64,000 nt of DNA from Balanoglossus misakiensis (lineage: Eukaryota; Hemichordata). Shown piece after piece: positions 47,940-60,345 of the stretch. The notes below the pieces were generated by a model, which was not told the DNA's origin, made no database searches, and saw only the letters and a program-made list of their open reading frames with translations. The DNA is taken from NCBI GenBank assembly GCA_040954595.2, contig CM082585.2, forward strand, positions 2,666,001 through 2,730,000, in the 5' to 3' direction. Every line of letters begins with the position of its first letter. Positions within the stretch are counted from its first letter, which is position 1. A program made the translations under genes and the position numbers.

Positions 47940-48754
47940 CTGTAAGTAATGAAGGAGAAGCATGGGAACAATGTCACAAAAATTGAAATGTAATATGAGG
48001 TTTCTTTAAACAAACAAACAAACCTACAAATAAATAAACAAATATCAAAAGTATCAGCCATATTGCAAAAAACAACCAAGAATGGCATACTGACTGATTT
48101 GAAAGGATAATCCACAGTCCTTCTACACACAAAATGAAAATTGGCGACTGTTAAAATGAATACAGATCAAAGAATGACGGTGAAGAATCTCAATTGATTC
48201 TAACAGCGAGGAAAACGCTTTGACTAGTCATATAGTTTTTAACATTTTATTTTTTAGACTCCATAGCTTAACTAAGGATGGAGGGGATCTGGAAGATTTA
48301 AAAAAAGATTGCCAGCAAAATTTCAGAGATGGCTTGAAAAAAAATAAAAATTTGTTAACTTTGGTGAAACACAAAAAAATCCATCAAAATTTACTTTCTG
48401 GAACATATTTATTCATTCGGAACAAATGTGTCAAATACACTATGGTTCAACATCTTTGGCTAAATTGTAAAGATTGTTAAATTTAGAGTGCAATGTGTCC
48501 CACTGTCCTTCCTATGGCTGGATCCCAAGGGTATCATGGTTAGTAAAACTAAATCAGTATGGGTAATACTTTTTGGCCTTTCCCTCTTCTTGTTCAGGGT
48601 TAGCTTGTTTCTTCCCATTGAATTTGGATCATGCAAAGTAATTTTGGATGAAAATAAGAGTGTTGTAATTAGGTCTTTTTCAAAGGCATTTTTTTTTATT
48701 ATCCATTTGTGTGGCCATGTTATCCATAATAAAGTGATAAGTCAGTTCACGTAC

Positions 48755-48853
48755 CTCATCCTTCGCATTGACATCTGCACCATGGCTAATCAACACACTG
48801 ACAGCATCCAATTTACCTTTGAAGGACGCTGCATGCAATGCTGTTGAATCATT
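48755..48853 (-). CDS. Ankyrin exon (copy 2, NDSTALHAAS type)
   Basis: 99 bp, phase 0, duplicate of 37243-37341, with donor GAG|GTACGTG. One substitution visible on the plus strand (CACCCTG to CACACTG) changes RVLISH to SVLISH. Confidence 0.85.
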
Positions 48854-49049
48854 CTGGAATAAAGACGTTTAATGTTGGCATAAAAATGACATCACAAATC
48901 TGATACTTGCAATCACTATTGTAATAATGGTTTTGATTACGATGGTGTGTTATTTCAGTAATAGACTGATATAGATTTGAATATGAAAGATCATAATTAT
49001 GGTATTTTCTAAGGTTGAGTGACAATTCTCTATGACCAAAACACATGTA

Positions 49050-50760
49050 CAGTAAAACCCGTCTAATCCGAACACCAAAGGGACAGAAGAAATTGTTCAG
49101 TTTACAGATGTTTCCGGTTTGTAAAGGTTCTTTTAACACGTGGTTCTATGTCAAGGGGACAGGAAAATGTGTTCATTATAGACAGTTTTCCAGATATGGC
49201 ATGTTCCATTTCGACAGGTTTTTAGGTCCCATTGGTATAGGCCTATATACCATGGGACCTTATGGGATGGGTTGCGTCTGTATGTATGTATGGATGGATG
49301 GATGGATGGATGGATGGATGGATGTATGTATGGATGTATGTCTGTATGTCCGTCCACATCAAAAACTTGAAAACCGCTGCGCGTATCACCTCAATATTTG
49401 GTGTGTAGGTGCAGGCAGGGCTGTAGATGGGAGTTTGTCCAAACGAAGTTGCCAGGCCCAAAAATATGCAAATTAGCTTGTAAAATGTGAAATTTATCAA
49501 AACTCTGTAAGTCAACAATTACTGGTCAGATTGCTTTGAAAATTGGTATGCATGTACCTTATGTCAACCTCACACCGACCTGTAAGTGTTAAGTTGATAT
49601 CATGGATGTTTTATTTTTTATGAATTTTTTAGTCTTTTTATTAAATTTATACCTTTACTTATACCTCTGTGGTTAAGCTATGTCCACGTCTTATTGTGGA
49701 ATTCTGGTCTGTGCAATAGTCCTGTACAGTGACTGTCTATTGGTCAGTGAGCACAATGGGGCCAAAATAAAAGGCAAATTTTTGGGCTCACCTGTGACAC
49801 CTGCTTAACACATTAATTATGTGCATACCTAATTCCGGGCTAACTAATAGGGCTAGAGGTTTCGTTCTTGTGGGACATGGACCAGTATAGGGTCAAAATT
49901 TCTTGCCAAAATTTTGGGTGACCTCAGGTGACCTTTGACCTACTTTCCTATATCTCGGCATCCAGAGCAGGTACAGACTTGGCGTTTGGAGGGTTGGGAC
50001 TAAAATTGAAAAGCCAAAATATGGGTCACCTGTGACACCTGCATATCTCATTAATTATGTGCATACCTCATTCCGGGCTAACCAATAGGGCTATAGGTTT
50101 GGTTTTTGTTGAACATGGACCAGTATAGGGTCAAAATTTCTTGCCCAAATTTTGCATGACCTCAGGTGACCTTTGACCTACTTTTCCATATCTTGGCATC
50201 CAGAGCAGGTACAGACTTGGCGTTTGGAGGGTTGGGACTAAAATTGAAAAGCCAAAATTGGGGGTCACCTGTGACACCTGCATATCTCATTAATTATGTG
50301 CATACCTAATTCCAGGCTAACCAATAAGGCTTTAGGTTTGGTTTTTGTTGAACATGGACCAGTATAAGGTCAAAATTTCTTGCCCAAATTTTGCATGACC
50401 TCAGGTGACCTTTGACCTACTTTATCATATCTTGGCATCCAGAGCAGGTACAGACTTCGCATTTGGAGGGTTGGGACTAAAATTGAAAAGCCAAAATTGG
50501 GGTTCACCTGTGACACCTGCATATCTCATTAATTATGTGCATACCTAATTCCAGGCTAACCAATAGGGCTATAGGTTTGGTTTTTGTTGAACATGGACCA
50601 GTATAGGGTCAAAATTTCTTGCCCAAATTTTGCATGCCCTCAGGTGACCTTTGACATACTTTTCCATATCTTTGCATCCAGGGCAGATATGCTTATTGCT
50701 ATGTTGCTATGTGCTATGTCCTCAAATGGGACCACAGTGTCCTTGACGCTATTTTTACTG
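49050..50760. mobile_element. pogo/Tigger-like MITE, copy 2, split
   Basis: The left part is 49050-49224 and the right remnant is TTTTTACTG ending 50760. It is interrupted by the insertion at 49225-50751. Confidence 0.55.
49225..50751. mobile_element. 1.5-kb insertion with four 239-bp tandem units
   Basis: Absent from copy 1. It is flanked by TTTTTA on both sides (49219-49224, 50752-50757), a 6-bp duplication. It begins with a hairpin (GGTCCCATTGGTATA / TATATACCATGGGACC), then a (GGAT)n/(GTAT)n tract at 49280-49345. Units starting at CACCTGTGACACCTGC recur at about 49789, 50027, 50266 and 50505. GGTCCCATT at the start is mirrored by AATGGGACC at about 50725-50733. There is no coding frame and the family is not recognised. 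Confidence 0.75.
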
Positions 50761-51867
50761 CATGTGGTTGAACCACATTGAACCAAACTGTAGACTGATA
50801 CCATGTTCACACTAGGTAAAACTGGAACTGTTGATGAAAAAGTCCGCGCTGAATTGAGATTATTTATATTTGTGGGCTAGTGTAGGTCTGTTTTTGCACA
50901 ATCTAAATGTGGTGTTGTGTGCAGTTTCATTGTATTGCAAAGTTGTGGCGTAATAATTGTACCATGTTTGTTAATATGTTGAACTCTAAATAGATGTAAC
51001 TTGAGTCACGAACGGTTGCGACATGCAAGTACTGAAATGTCGCCATCTCAGAAAAGAACTGCATCGCCACTTCTTGTATTGGTTCTCTCTTGCGTGTCTA
51101 ATAAAACCTTCGTCGCGAGAACGTTACATTATCCACATTAACGGCAGACAAAATAAGTGTAAACGTCCTCCAAAAATAAACGGGAAACCCGTTTTACTAA
51201 GAGGTGTATCCGATCTGCACCATCGATTTATTGCAGTTTGAATGAATGATGTTACCAGAAATTGCAATATTCAGCGTGGCAGTTTCTTGTCAGATATGGA
51301 CCTAACAGACTTCAATGAATCACTAATACAAGCCGAAGTAAACATGGCGCCCTTTTGTGACCCAACGCTTCTTTGAATACCACTTATCCTAAACCAGTTA
51401 TATCTTGTGGGTTTTACATTACAGGTGAACCAGTGTCGAATACACCATGGTATACAGACCATGTTAGCTCTGATGTTACTGACACCAGTTATTCAAAAAT
51501 GTCAACAGATGTCACAGAAGATACTGGCGCTGATGCTAAATCTGAAACTAGAATGACTGAAACAGAATCCCCGTTAGAGTTAACCGTAATGCAGCGATAC
51601 GAAACGACAGATAACGAAGTTCTGACAGACATCCCTGATTACAAGGGCACTGAGAGCGTGTCTGGTTTCATCTTGAAAACCCTACGGCTACAACTGTAGT
51701 GCATGGGACTGAACCAGACGTTGAGGGTGCCCACACTGATTCTGTCTCCATATCAACAGATACAATCGACGCCAGCATCTTCTCTCCTCATACTGCATGT
51801 AAAGGTCCACTGTGCCAACATTTCCCAAGCATTAGTGTTGTCGATGGCGATTCGAAAGTGCCCCGCT

Positions 51868-52086
51868 GTAAGTATAGGCCCACTGTGCTTCACAATCACA
51901 ATTGTAGAAACAAAACACAATCAAATAATATAAAATGAGACTGGGCGGCCTTAATATTTTTGAAACACCTGCATGATATCACTTCTTTATTTTGCCAGAG
52001 GTCCGTGCATCTTTCTTTCACGGTTTTGTCTTCTGGCTGCATTTATGGTTGTCTGTGCTAGGCCACGCTGTGCTGCTGATGTTGTG

Positions 52087-52127
<41 letters not shown>

Positions 52128-52217
52128 GCGGTTTTTGATTGGCCATGTACCAGTCAATGGTAAAATATATTTGCCTAGTGATTTTATTGAATATATAGAT
52201 GGTTATGCTCGCAAATA
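51868..52217. repeat. Intron with (TG)n microsatellite
   Basis: A TG dinucleotide run at about 52080-52130, interrupted once by TTTG. Otherwise no feature. Confidence 0.8.
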
Positions 52218-53264
52218 CAGGCCCTCCATAGACATTATGAGTAGAGCATCCAAACCCCAAGTAAAGCACGTGTTAAACACATAGTGTGACATCCAGCCTA
52301 CTAAGTACAGCCGAAAATGCTTTATAGTGGAGCATAGTTCTGTATAGTTTTACGTCTGATTCTTTCAAGCGTGACATCCAATATACACATTTTCGCCACT
52401 AGGGGCGCCCCGCGTCCGCCATTGCCGTTTGGAAAGTTGTCGCAGGTAAGCGATTTTCTGCTCTTTATACCTAGTCAGAAACCTTTTCGCATTTAAGACT
52501 ATGATCAACGAACAACTATTATAACAAAGCGCCACCGTGTAAAGTTTCGATACACTAGTCGCAGTAGTTTTTTCAGAGATCTTCGCCAAAATTTGATTTA
52601 CCGTGTGCATGCGGTATACTTTCCTATACTGTACACAGTAAACACTGGAACGCAGTCGTACCTCGTATTACGTTTTTCTTCTCTTTATACCTAGTCGGAA
52701 ACCTTTTCGCATTTAAGACTATGATCAACGAAGAACTATTATAACAAAGCGCCACCGTGTAAAGTTTCGATACACTAGTTGCGGTAGTTTTTTCAGAGAT
52801 CTTCGCCAAAATTTGATTTACAGTGTGCATGTGGTATACTTTCCTATACTGTACACAGTAAGTAAACACTGGAACGCAGTCGTACCTCGTATTACATTTC
52901 CGTTTGTACACTCGCACGGTGCATTTCTAAATCACTTCGACAAAATTTGGAAACCGTGTGAATTCCTACATGCATTGGCCGGTGTACGATGCACAGGAAA
53001 ATGCAGTTCACTGAATGTCTCACATCACAAGCCGCCCACATGATTTCCCTTTGCACATCAATTATGTAGCATTACAGAGTACAGACAAGATGTACATTTG
53101 TATATTAAATACTTTTAGACAACAGAGGACGAAAGGAAGAAAAAAGCAAAGGTTTTCCGCCTTTCTCCACAAATGCAAAATTACAAAATTATACCTTCAA
53201 GCCTTTTTATGCATAGTTTGCTGTCACTGACTGTTGATCTTTCTCTCAATTGTTTCTATTTTAG

Positions 53265-53381
53265 GATCATCTGTTTGACATTGAAAATAGGAGGAGGACT
53301 GCCAAACACAAACCCATTGGTTTGTCAGACCAGCATGCTACATCAAAGTTAATGAACGAACACTGGCAGTATACAGGATGA
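53265..53381 (+). CDS. Convergent terminal exon in transposon, copy 2
   Basis: 117 bp, phase 0, after acceptor TCTATTTTAG: DHLFDIENRRRTAKHKP, IGLSDQHATSKLMNEHW and a stop at 53379-53381. It has one Arg codon more than copy 1. An AATAAA occurs at about 53494. The domain is not recognised. Confidence 0.45.
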   Translation, partial: DHLFDIENRRRTAKHKPIGLSDQHATSKLMNEHWQYTG

Positions 53382-54398
53382 ACAGTAATGCAACATAAAC
53401 TTAAAGATGTATGGATTTGGAAAATTGAAAGAATTGTCATCTTTCACTTGCAAATGTTTAACTTCTCTGTAATACTTTAGTATTATCAAAATTTGTAATA
53501 AAATTCAGAGGTCAGAGTGCAAGTTATTGAAATATGAGGCAGTGAATTTAACTGACAAGGCCAGGAAAAAAAAATTAATAGTTCATTGGAATTTTTTTCT
53601 TTGAGAGAATTGGTTTTGCTAGATGGGCGTTTGGATAGTTGTATTATCTATAGCTTGTAGACACCATTTGTTGTTTGGAAATGTTTGTTTTGCTGCACAC
53701 AATTCACCCTTTTGGGAAAAAATTACAATCTCTCAATGTTTCTGAAGCCTGACCAAAACATCTGATGAACAAGATTTTTATTTCTCAGTTCTGATAAGAA
53801 AAATAGTCAGAATTCTTTTAACCAGTGGTTTTTCTATCTTTGAAAACATCCAGTTTATCTCCAAATTAAGTGTGCTGACCATGTAGTTTTATTTGAACAG
53901 TGAATGTAATTGTCCTGGTTAATGTGTGTGCAAAATTTTAAGAAAATGACAAGTAGGTTTTTTTTAGCAACTTTTAGTGTATTCCTGTGGGAAGAGTCAA
54001 GTTGGCACGCACATGCTTATAAGCCAGCATATCACACCCAAGTAGAAAGAACATTTCTGAACATTGGTTTACCATTTGTGCAGACTGTATATAATAAACA
54101 ATGTTTGACTGAATATATCTTAGGTCATTGAATACTGGGACCACACAGTCAGTTCACACCCATCATGGTGTTTTGTCAAGTAAACTGTCTCTTTAAAGCC
54201 CAGTAACAGCCACTTTTCAGGACCTTTTTCACTGTTTTTGTATCAATTGAAAATTCTTGTTCTCCCCTCAAAAACATGTTTATTCAAACAGTATTCAGCT
54301 TGTAAACTTGTATACTGCATTGTTATTGTTGACAAGAATGTCAGCAATAACTGCAGTTTCCATGTATAGACATTAAATTGCAAAGTTCAATATTGGGT

Positions 54399-54710
54399 AT
54401 TATATTATACCAGTATATTGATGGTGTAAATCACGCTATTTGATTGGTCGAGACACGAAACGTGACCGTGATATATTAGCAATATACCACAGTCATATAT
54501 CATAGTCAAAGAAAATGCCTTTTTAAAATGTTTTATGCAAAGTTTCAATATACTGGCATAATATAATAGCAATAAAACACCCCCGGCCATGGTATACCAC
54601 TCGATTTTGACCAGTTCAACTCCATATACGCACTCCCTATTGCTCGTGCATATATGTCATGAACTGGTCAAAATCTCGTGGTATACCATGGCTGGGGGTG
54701 TTTCATTGCT
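54399..54710. mobile_element. A+B foldback/MITE pair, copy inside transposon 2
   Basis: Module A 54399-54568 and palindrome B 54569-54710, colinear with 23673-23983. Its presence in both transposons means it was there before they separated. Confidence 0.85.
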
Positions 54711-55382
54711 TAATTTGAACATGCTATCAGGAACCAAATGAGAATTTGTAATTGACACAAAAAATAAACACAAATACTGAAAAAAATCACCAAAAGTGGC
54801 TGATTCTTGGGCTTTTATGTAATTTCACATTACCATTGGCAAAACACTTTTCTTATGCTTCCGAAAGCAGCTTTATAATAAAAACATAACAATCATGAAA
54901 GAAGAACAAAGCAGATTTTGATAAACACAAAACTTTAATGACTACTGCGTCATGATTATAAACATCCTTATGCAATAAAAATATGAATAAAAACAAGTCC
55001 AAATGGTGTTTATTGATTACTATGCTGAATGAATCCCAAGTCAGAGCTATTAGGCTGAAGCCTACAAAAGCCAGTTTACAATATCCCTATAAAGATGAAA
55101 GACCCATCAATACTTTGTCATGGTAACACAAGGCAGCTGATACAGAACTGAGCATCTTAAATGTACTTGTACTTGCATGTACAAATGAGAGCTATCATTA
55201 GAGTGGACAAGCAGGTGAGACTTAGTCTTGTACACACTCTTAACACCAAAGGTCTTTCCATATTTATTGCATGTAAATTTGGCAATATGGAATGATCTGT
55301 GATGCTGTTGCATGCCCAACTTCGAAGGATATTTTTTCCCCCACAAATATGACATAGGTGAATTTCATCTTAGTGTTTAGCT

Positions 55383-55613
55383 TCATGCCATTTCATACCA
55401 AGATAAGATTAGCAGAAAATCCACAAACTTGCGGCGCACAAAACCTCTCTTTGTATGTGAAGATTTATGTTCATCAAGCCTCACCCTCTCATGAAAACCT
55501 TTACCACAAAAAGAACACCAGTATGGGAAGGTATTTGTATGTACTCTGAAATGTTTGCATAGTCCAGTACAAGTCTTAAATGTCTTTTGGCACACATTGC
55601 AGACTTTTTGCAT
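55383..55613 (-). CDS. Two-finger C2H2 zinc-finger protein, transposon cargo, copy 2
   Basis: 76 codons from ATG 55613, with TGA two codons upstream in frame, which supports this start. Finger 1 is CNVCQKTFKTCTGLCKHF-RVH and finger 2 CSFCGKGFHERVRLDEH-KSSH, both C-x2-C-x12-H-x3-H, followed by a basic KRGFVRRKF. The exon acceptor lies at about 55660 (CTTTTCCAG on the minus strand). A decayed third finger follows in another frame (55107-55355, FTCNKYGKTFGVKS). This is the better preserved of the two cargo copies. Too small for a typical transcription factor; it could be a captured host fragment. Confidence 0.65.
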   Translation of the reverse strand: MQKVCNVCQKTFKTCTGLCKHFRVHTNTFPYWCSFCGKGFHERVRLDEHKSSHTKRGFVRRKFVDFLLILSWYEMA

Positions 55614-55823
55614 AGTTCAGGGATTGGCTGCTCTGCCACTATCCACAGAATGGCTTGCCTGGAAAAGAAAGAAAAAACATAAAGCATCACTTACTATCAT
55701 ATGGTACTCATCACAGGCGTGATGTGGAATGGGTAACTGTGTACCAAATTTACGTTCTTCGACGTTGTGTAATTTGTAAATAACAGGACGTCAAGGAACA
55801 CACTGTTGCCTCACTATCAAATC

Positions 55824-55944
55824 CACAGGTGCTCGTGGACTTGTGCTGTCACAGGGGAGAGCGAATGGGGGGATCTGCTAGGAGCGATTTCCTTCGCTCC
55901 CATTCGCTCTCCCCTGTGACAGCACACGTCCACGAGCACCTGTG
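55824..55944. repeat. Hairpin module inside transposon, copy 2
   Basis: The same 45-bp-arm hairpin as at 40999-41119, in reverse orientation. Confidence 0.85.
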
Positions 55945-57599
55945 ATCAAATCCACATAACGGATCACGCCGAGCACTTATGGACACCGGCCAATGCATGT
56001 AGGAATTCACACGGTTTCCAAATTTTGTCGAAGTGATTTAGAAATGCACCGTGCGAGTGTACAAACGGAAATGTAATACGAGGTACGACTGCGTTCCAGT
56101 GTTTACTTACTGTGTACAGTATAGGAAAGTATACCACATGCACACTGTAAATCAAATTTTGGCGAAGATCTCTGAAAAAACTACCGCAACTAGTGTATCG
56201 AAACTTTACACGGTGGTGCTTTGTTATAATAGTTGTTCGTTGATCATAGTCTTAAATGCGAAAAGGTTTCCGACTAGGTATAAAGAGAAGAAAATCGCTT
56301 ACCTGCGACAACTTTCCAAACGGCAATGGCGGACGCGGGGCGCCCCTAGTGGCGAAAATCTGTATATTGGATGTCACGCTTGAAAGAATCAGACGTAAAA
56401 CTATACAGAACTATGCTCCACTATAAAGCATTTTCGGCTGTACTTAGTAGGCTGGATGTCACACTATGTGTTTAACACGTGCTTTACTTGGGGTTTGGAT
56501 GCTCTACACATAATGTCTATGGAGGGCCTGAAATATATAATACTGTATTTCATAAGTAACCTGAATGGATCCTGCCCACGTCACAAGTAACCCGAATGAA
56601 TCCTGCCCACGCCTATAGCCCAAGGCCTCATATTCTGCACTTTAAGCTTTTTTGCTATCAATATTTTTTCTTGACAGGTGACGAACTTGGTAACAATGGC
56701 AACACTTTCATGGTTCTAGTCCTATGCTTTATCGCTGCATATCTGGCTGTGCATATTGTGTTGGTCCTCGGGATTTCGCGTTTTGTAAGAAACCTAGACC
56801 CCGCTCCGAAGTTGCAAAATGACACATAGAATACTGTTCTGGCTTTGAGCTTTATCCATGTTATTGACTCAATGACCAAATGCAAAATATTATTTATGAT
56901 TGCTGGTTAGGTTTTTCTTACAGTAAGCGCAACACTGTCGCTTTATTACATTTAATAATTAAGATTAAGCTAAATAAATAAAGTCTGCATTTAAACCGTA
57001 TTTGAATTGAATTGTAACTACATTTATTTTTGAACAAATGTGGCACAGGTGTATTAATTATCGCAGGTTTCCAATGTCTTGAGGACATATTCACTATAGA
57101 TCTAGGTAGTTATTATGTGCACATGCGTACATTCAACTACTGGAGGATATCTTTTTGGACTAACTGTAATACCTGTGCTGTATTGTGTTGTGTTTGTCTG
57201 TACAATGTGCCACATAAATGTGATAATTGATTGAATATATTTGGAATATGGATGGATATGATCGGAATTATTTGATTAAAATTAGTGTTAGTTTAATAAA
57301 CGTATATACTTTAGTTCGCTATGACTTCAAACCTGTGTTGTTGTTGTTTTTTCCTGGAACGGAATTCGAAATACCGCCCATGGCAGCAGTTGATGGTTGT
57401 GAGGTAATTGCAATAGTTTTGTTTGTCCCCATGGCCATGTTCCAGTGGGGCGTACAAATTTCGGTCTGTCCTTCCTTCACATGCGGAGATGAATTTCATT
57501 CAAATCTTGCAACACAAATGTCTATAGTGATGCATGTTTATCATGAATGTCAGAGTAAACACGACGGATGTTAATGAGACAGCTGTTTTGCCTGGAGAT

Positions 57600-58155
57600 T
57601 TAACTATTTATGCAGATGTGGCGATGGTTTCATAGCCAGGCGCTCAATAGACGATGTTGATTCGGATAGTGATGAAGAACATTCCTCTCAGATTAAAAAT
57701 GTGAAGCAGTTGAGTCTGAAGACGAATTTACAGAACTGCAAACTTCCTCGGATGAGAACACATTACTTAAAATAAGATGCAAAAGTAATTAATGCAACCA
57801 TCAATATGAGTAAGGCTATTCACGAAAATATCTCGGTCAATGTCAATGTTATTCTTAACTCAGGTCCTAAGCATACTGAGTGGAGAGTGATTCTGATCAA
57901 AGTGTTTCCACTCATTTCATGAACAAAATACTGAATCTGAACAAACGCCCCGGTTACAATCTCTTAACGTACCGATATAACTGATTGCTTTTCTTCATAA
58001 TATAAGGTCACTCAAAAATCTTGTCAGTATCATCGTCTGTGCATTGGAGCAAAAGAAGTCAGGCATGGAGCTGCTTGAAGAAAACCTTCTGCTGGACCCG
58101 TCCTTCCACACCAACGTCCTCTGTGAAGATACCACCCAATCAGAGAAGTACTAGA
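57600..58155 (+). pseudogene. Possible degraded gene fragment (unrecognised)
   Basis: A frame opening at about 57610 reads CRCGDGFIARRSIDDVD and SDSDEEHSSQIKNV, and an adjacent frame continues as acidic VESEDEFTELQTSSDEN. At 58018-58155 another frame reads ALEQKKSGMELLEEN and LLLDPSFHTNVLCED, then a stop. These pieces look protein-like but are in different frames and no family is recognised. Confidence 0.25.
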
Positions 58156-58230
58156 CTTATTATTTTGTGCTGCAGAAATCTGCACTTATGTCCGTCGAAA
58201 ATACATTCACCGAAGCGAACCAAGCAGGCA

Positions 58231-58800
58231 TATGCCTCTAGCTCCCTATCTAGACGCTTTTAAGGGGAAACTGCAGACTTACTTGTTTAAGGATGTACGC
58301 GCAGAACATAAACCGGAAACACTGCGCGCCCGGTCTTTTTCCCATAGGATTACATTGATAATCGCCAGAAAACAAACTTCTACTATTGTCATTTTCACGA
58401 AATCTTACACATAGCTCAGTCCAGCAAATATAAATTCATTGGTCAAATAAAATATAGGGGTCACCGCGCTCTATTTTGAGATAAATTGCGTTAAAAAAAT
58501 TGCCCATAGACAAACCATTGGTGAAAAATGCTGAGTCAGCAGATTTCTTCTATTATCGACCAAATTCATGGCTCTGTATTTCAAAAACAAGCGCGGTGAC
58601 CCCTATATTTTATTACGGATTTTCATTATACAAACAAAGGAGAATAAAAAAATCCACAATTAAAAAAATGACAATACTTTCAATTTTACTGAACGTACAT
58701 CCTTAAAAAAGCCTACAGTGTGTGAACAACCATCGGGCGCCACTGAACCGTACTCTGGATATTGGCGCCATATAAATGTTTTCGATTGATTGATTGACTG
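58231..58800 (+). mobile_element. LINE 3' end fragment with (TTGA)n tail, split by a MITE
   Basis: LAPYLDAFKGKLQTYLF at 58235-58286 resembles the extreme C-terminus of CR1-like reverse transcriptases. After the MITE the sequence resumes at 58707 and ends in ATTGGCGCCATATAAATG and TTGATTGATTGA (about 58750-58798), the same tail family as 1590-1646. Confidence 0.5.
58291..58702. mobile_element. TTAA-type non-autonomous DNA transposon
   Basis: TTAA on both sides (58287-58290, 58703-58706) with inverted ends GGATGTACG...CGTACATCC. An inner inverted pair surrounds ATAGGGGTCACCGCGCT (58450) and AGCGCGGTGACCCCTAT (58590). TTAA targets are typical of piggyBac and Kolobok. No coding capacity. Confidence 0.75.
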
Positions 58801-60330
58801 ATAGCTCCCATTACAGATATTTCAAAAAGTACACCATGTACTCCATCAGGCAGTAAGGTCAATTTGGATGAGTTTTACGATCAACAGTATCCAAATTATA
58901 TATTTTCCACTAGCTGCCAAACTCAAAATAAAGTACACGTAAGGAAAATTAAATACAATTACAATTAAATAAAGTTAATTTAATTAATGACATGTTATAC
59001 TACATTTACTCAATAGTTCAGTCATGCTGTGTGTTTTGGCGAAAGTTTTCTTTTTACTTTATTTTTATGTCAAGAGATTGTCAACCTTATAAGTTTGCAA
59101 AGATTTTACTAATGAAAAAAATCTTAAAAGCTAAAGGATTCTTTTTTTCACCATCTTGTTATTAAACATGTATATCTTATAGTAAGTAATTTTGCAGAAG
59201 TTTTGTCAGTTCGTACAATGATCGATGAAAAAAATAAATAAAACAGAACTGAATTTGGATTGAGATTGCTCGGGCACATGGATGAAATAGTAGCAGACAA
59301 AATTAATTCTTAAATCTGAAGAAATATGTGGGATGTTTTTTAATGTAGTGCAATAATTTGTGCAAAATCAAGGCATGTAATAAGATGGCATTATATGAGT
59401 CTTTCAGTGCTGGTACTGATTATCAAATGCAACAGGCACCCGAAACTCAGTGTGACCCCACTCAACACAAACACTTTTATGGTGATGTTACTCAGGCCAT
59501 GTCCAATGTATCAACAATCTGCTGTAAAAAGCAAGACCTGCAAGGCTATGCACTTATAGTCTAGTCTATGTACGAGATTTGGGCACCTAACCCACCACAA
59601 ATTGCAACAGAATTTTGTCTTCAGAATATATTTCGGAGAGGTGTCTAGAACAACATATCAAAAATGCACCCAAATCCACCTTGTGGAAATATGTCTAATT
59701 TGCATAAATGTAATATTGACATTTTTTGGGCCAAATATCAAAAAAATAAACATGATTTTTTCCATGATTTTAAAGTTTAAAAATATGTCATGTTCATGAA
59801 GAAACATTTTGGAATAATATTTGACATGGGCAGTTTTCATAATTTGCATAAATTCAATATGGTGAACAGTATTCTTAAAAAAACATATTTGGGCAGTTAA
59901 CGGGTAATACACAAGCAATTTTAGTATGTTTTATTCAAATCTACCTCTATGACATTTGGAACAATTTTGAAAAAAAATATTTGCATTTGCACTTTATATT
60001 TTGCATAAATCCAATATGGCCGCACAATGAATGTTTGACAGCCTATCATACTCCGACATATATATTAAGGTTCTAGCATACAAAATATGTTGTAGCACTG
60101 TGAATATATACAAAAGAGAATGCAAAATGATTCCAAATTCAAGCATATACTGAAAAAGTAGGTCCAAGTTAAAGCTAATGGAGTAAAAAAATAGTAAGGT
60201 AACATCTCAGTTTATTTAACAGGTGTTAATCGTGTAACCAATTCGCCAGAATACGTTTCAGCTGATTTTCAAGATTTAGATATATATTGACCTAATTGAC
60301 TTCATTGACTTTCCCTATATCACCAGATAA
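58801..60330. other. Non-coding interval
   Basis: AT-rich; short frames only. Nothing supported. Confidence 0.45.
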
Positions 60331-60345
60331 ATCATTATGAAGAAA

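Larger units (their letters stand above)
52218..56530 (-). mobile_element. Long-TIR DNA transposon with cargo, copy 2 (inverted)
   Basis: 4313 bp, flanked by AAATA (52213-52217, 56531-56535). The ends are CAGGCCCTCC and its inverse. The interior is the reverse complement of copy 1. The left TIR has two 220-bp subrepeats; the right (about 55985-56530) has only one, which accounts for the 219-bp length difference. It carries the same zinc-finger ORF, convergent exon, hairpin and A+B pair. Confidence 0.9.
51023..56829 (+). pseudogene. Putative single-pass type I membrane protein gene, copy 2
   Basis: Exon 1 51023-51203 (MQVLKCRHLRKELHRHF, hydrophobic FLYWFSLACLI, donor AGAG|GTGTAT, phase 1). 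Exon 2 51425-51867 (GEPVSNTPWYTDHV..., Thr/Ser/acid-rich; donor CGCT|GTAAGT). Exon 3 56678-56829, after acceptor TTCTTGACAG, codes DELGNNGNTF, a membrane segment (VLVLCFIAAYLAVHIVLVLG), a short cytoplasmic tail (RFVRNLDPAPKLQNDT) and a stop. All junctions are phase 1 if exon 2 keeps its ancestral length. Compared with copy 1, exon 2 lacks 10 bases at about 51676-51692, shifting the frame, so this copy is probably broken too. A 4.3-kb transposon sits in intron 2. AATAAA follows at about 56974. The family is unrecognised; a surface protein is inferred. Confidence 0.5.

Noticed and set aside
57227-57574. 115-residue plus ORF
   Set aside because: No domain or splice signal, and biased composition; not supported as a gene.
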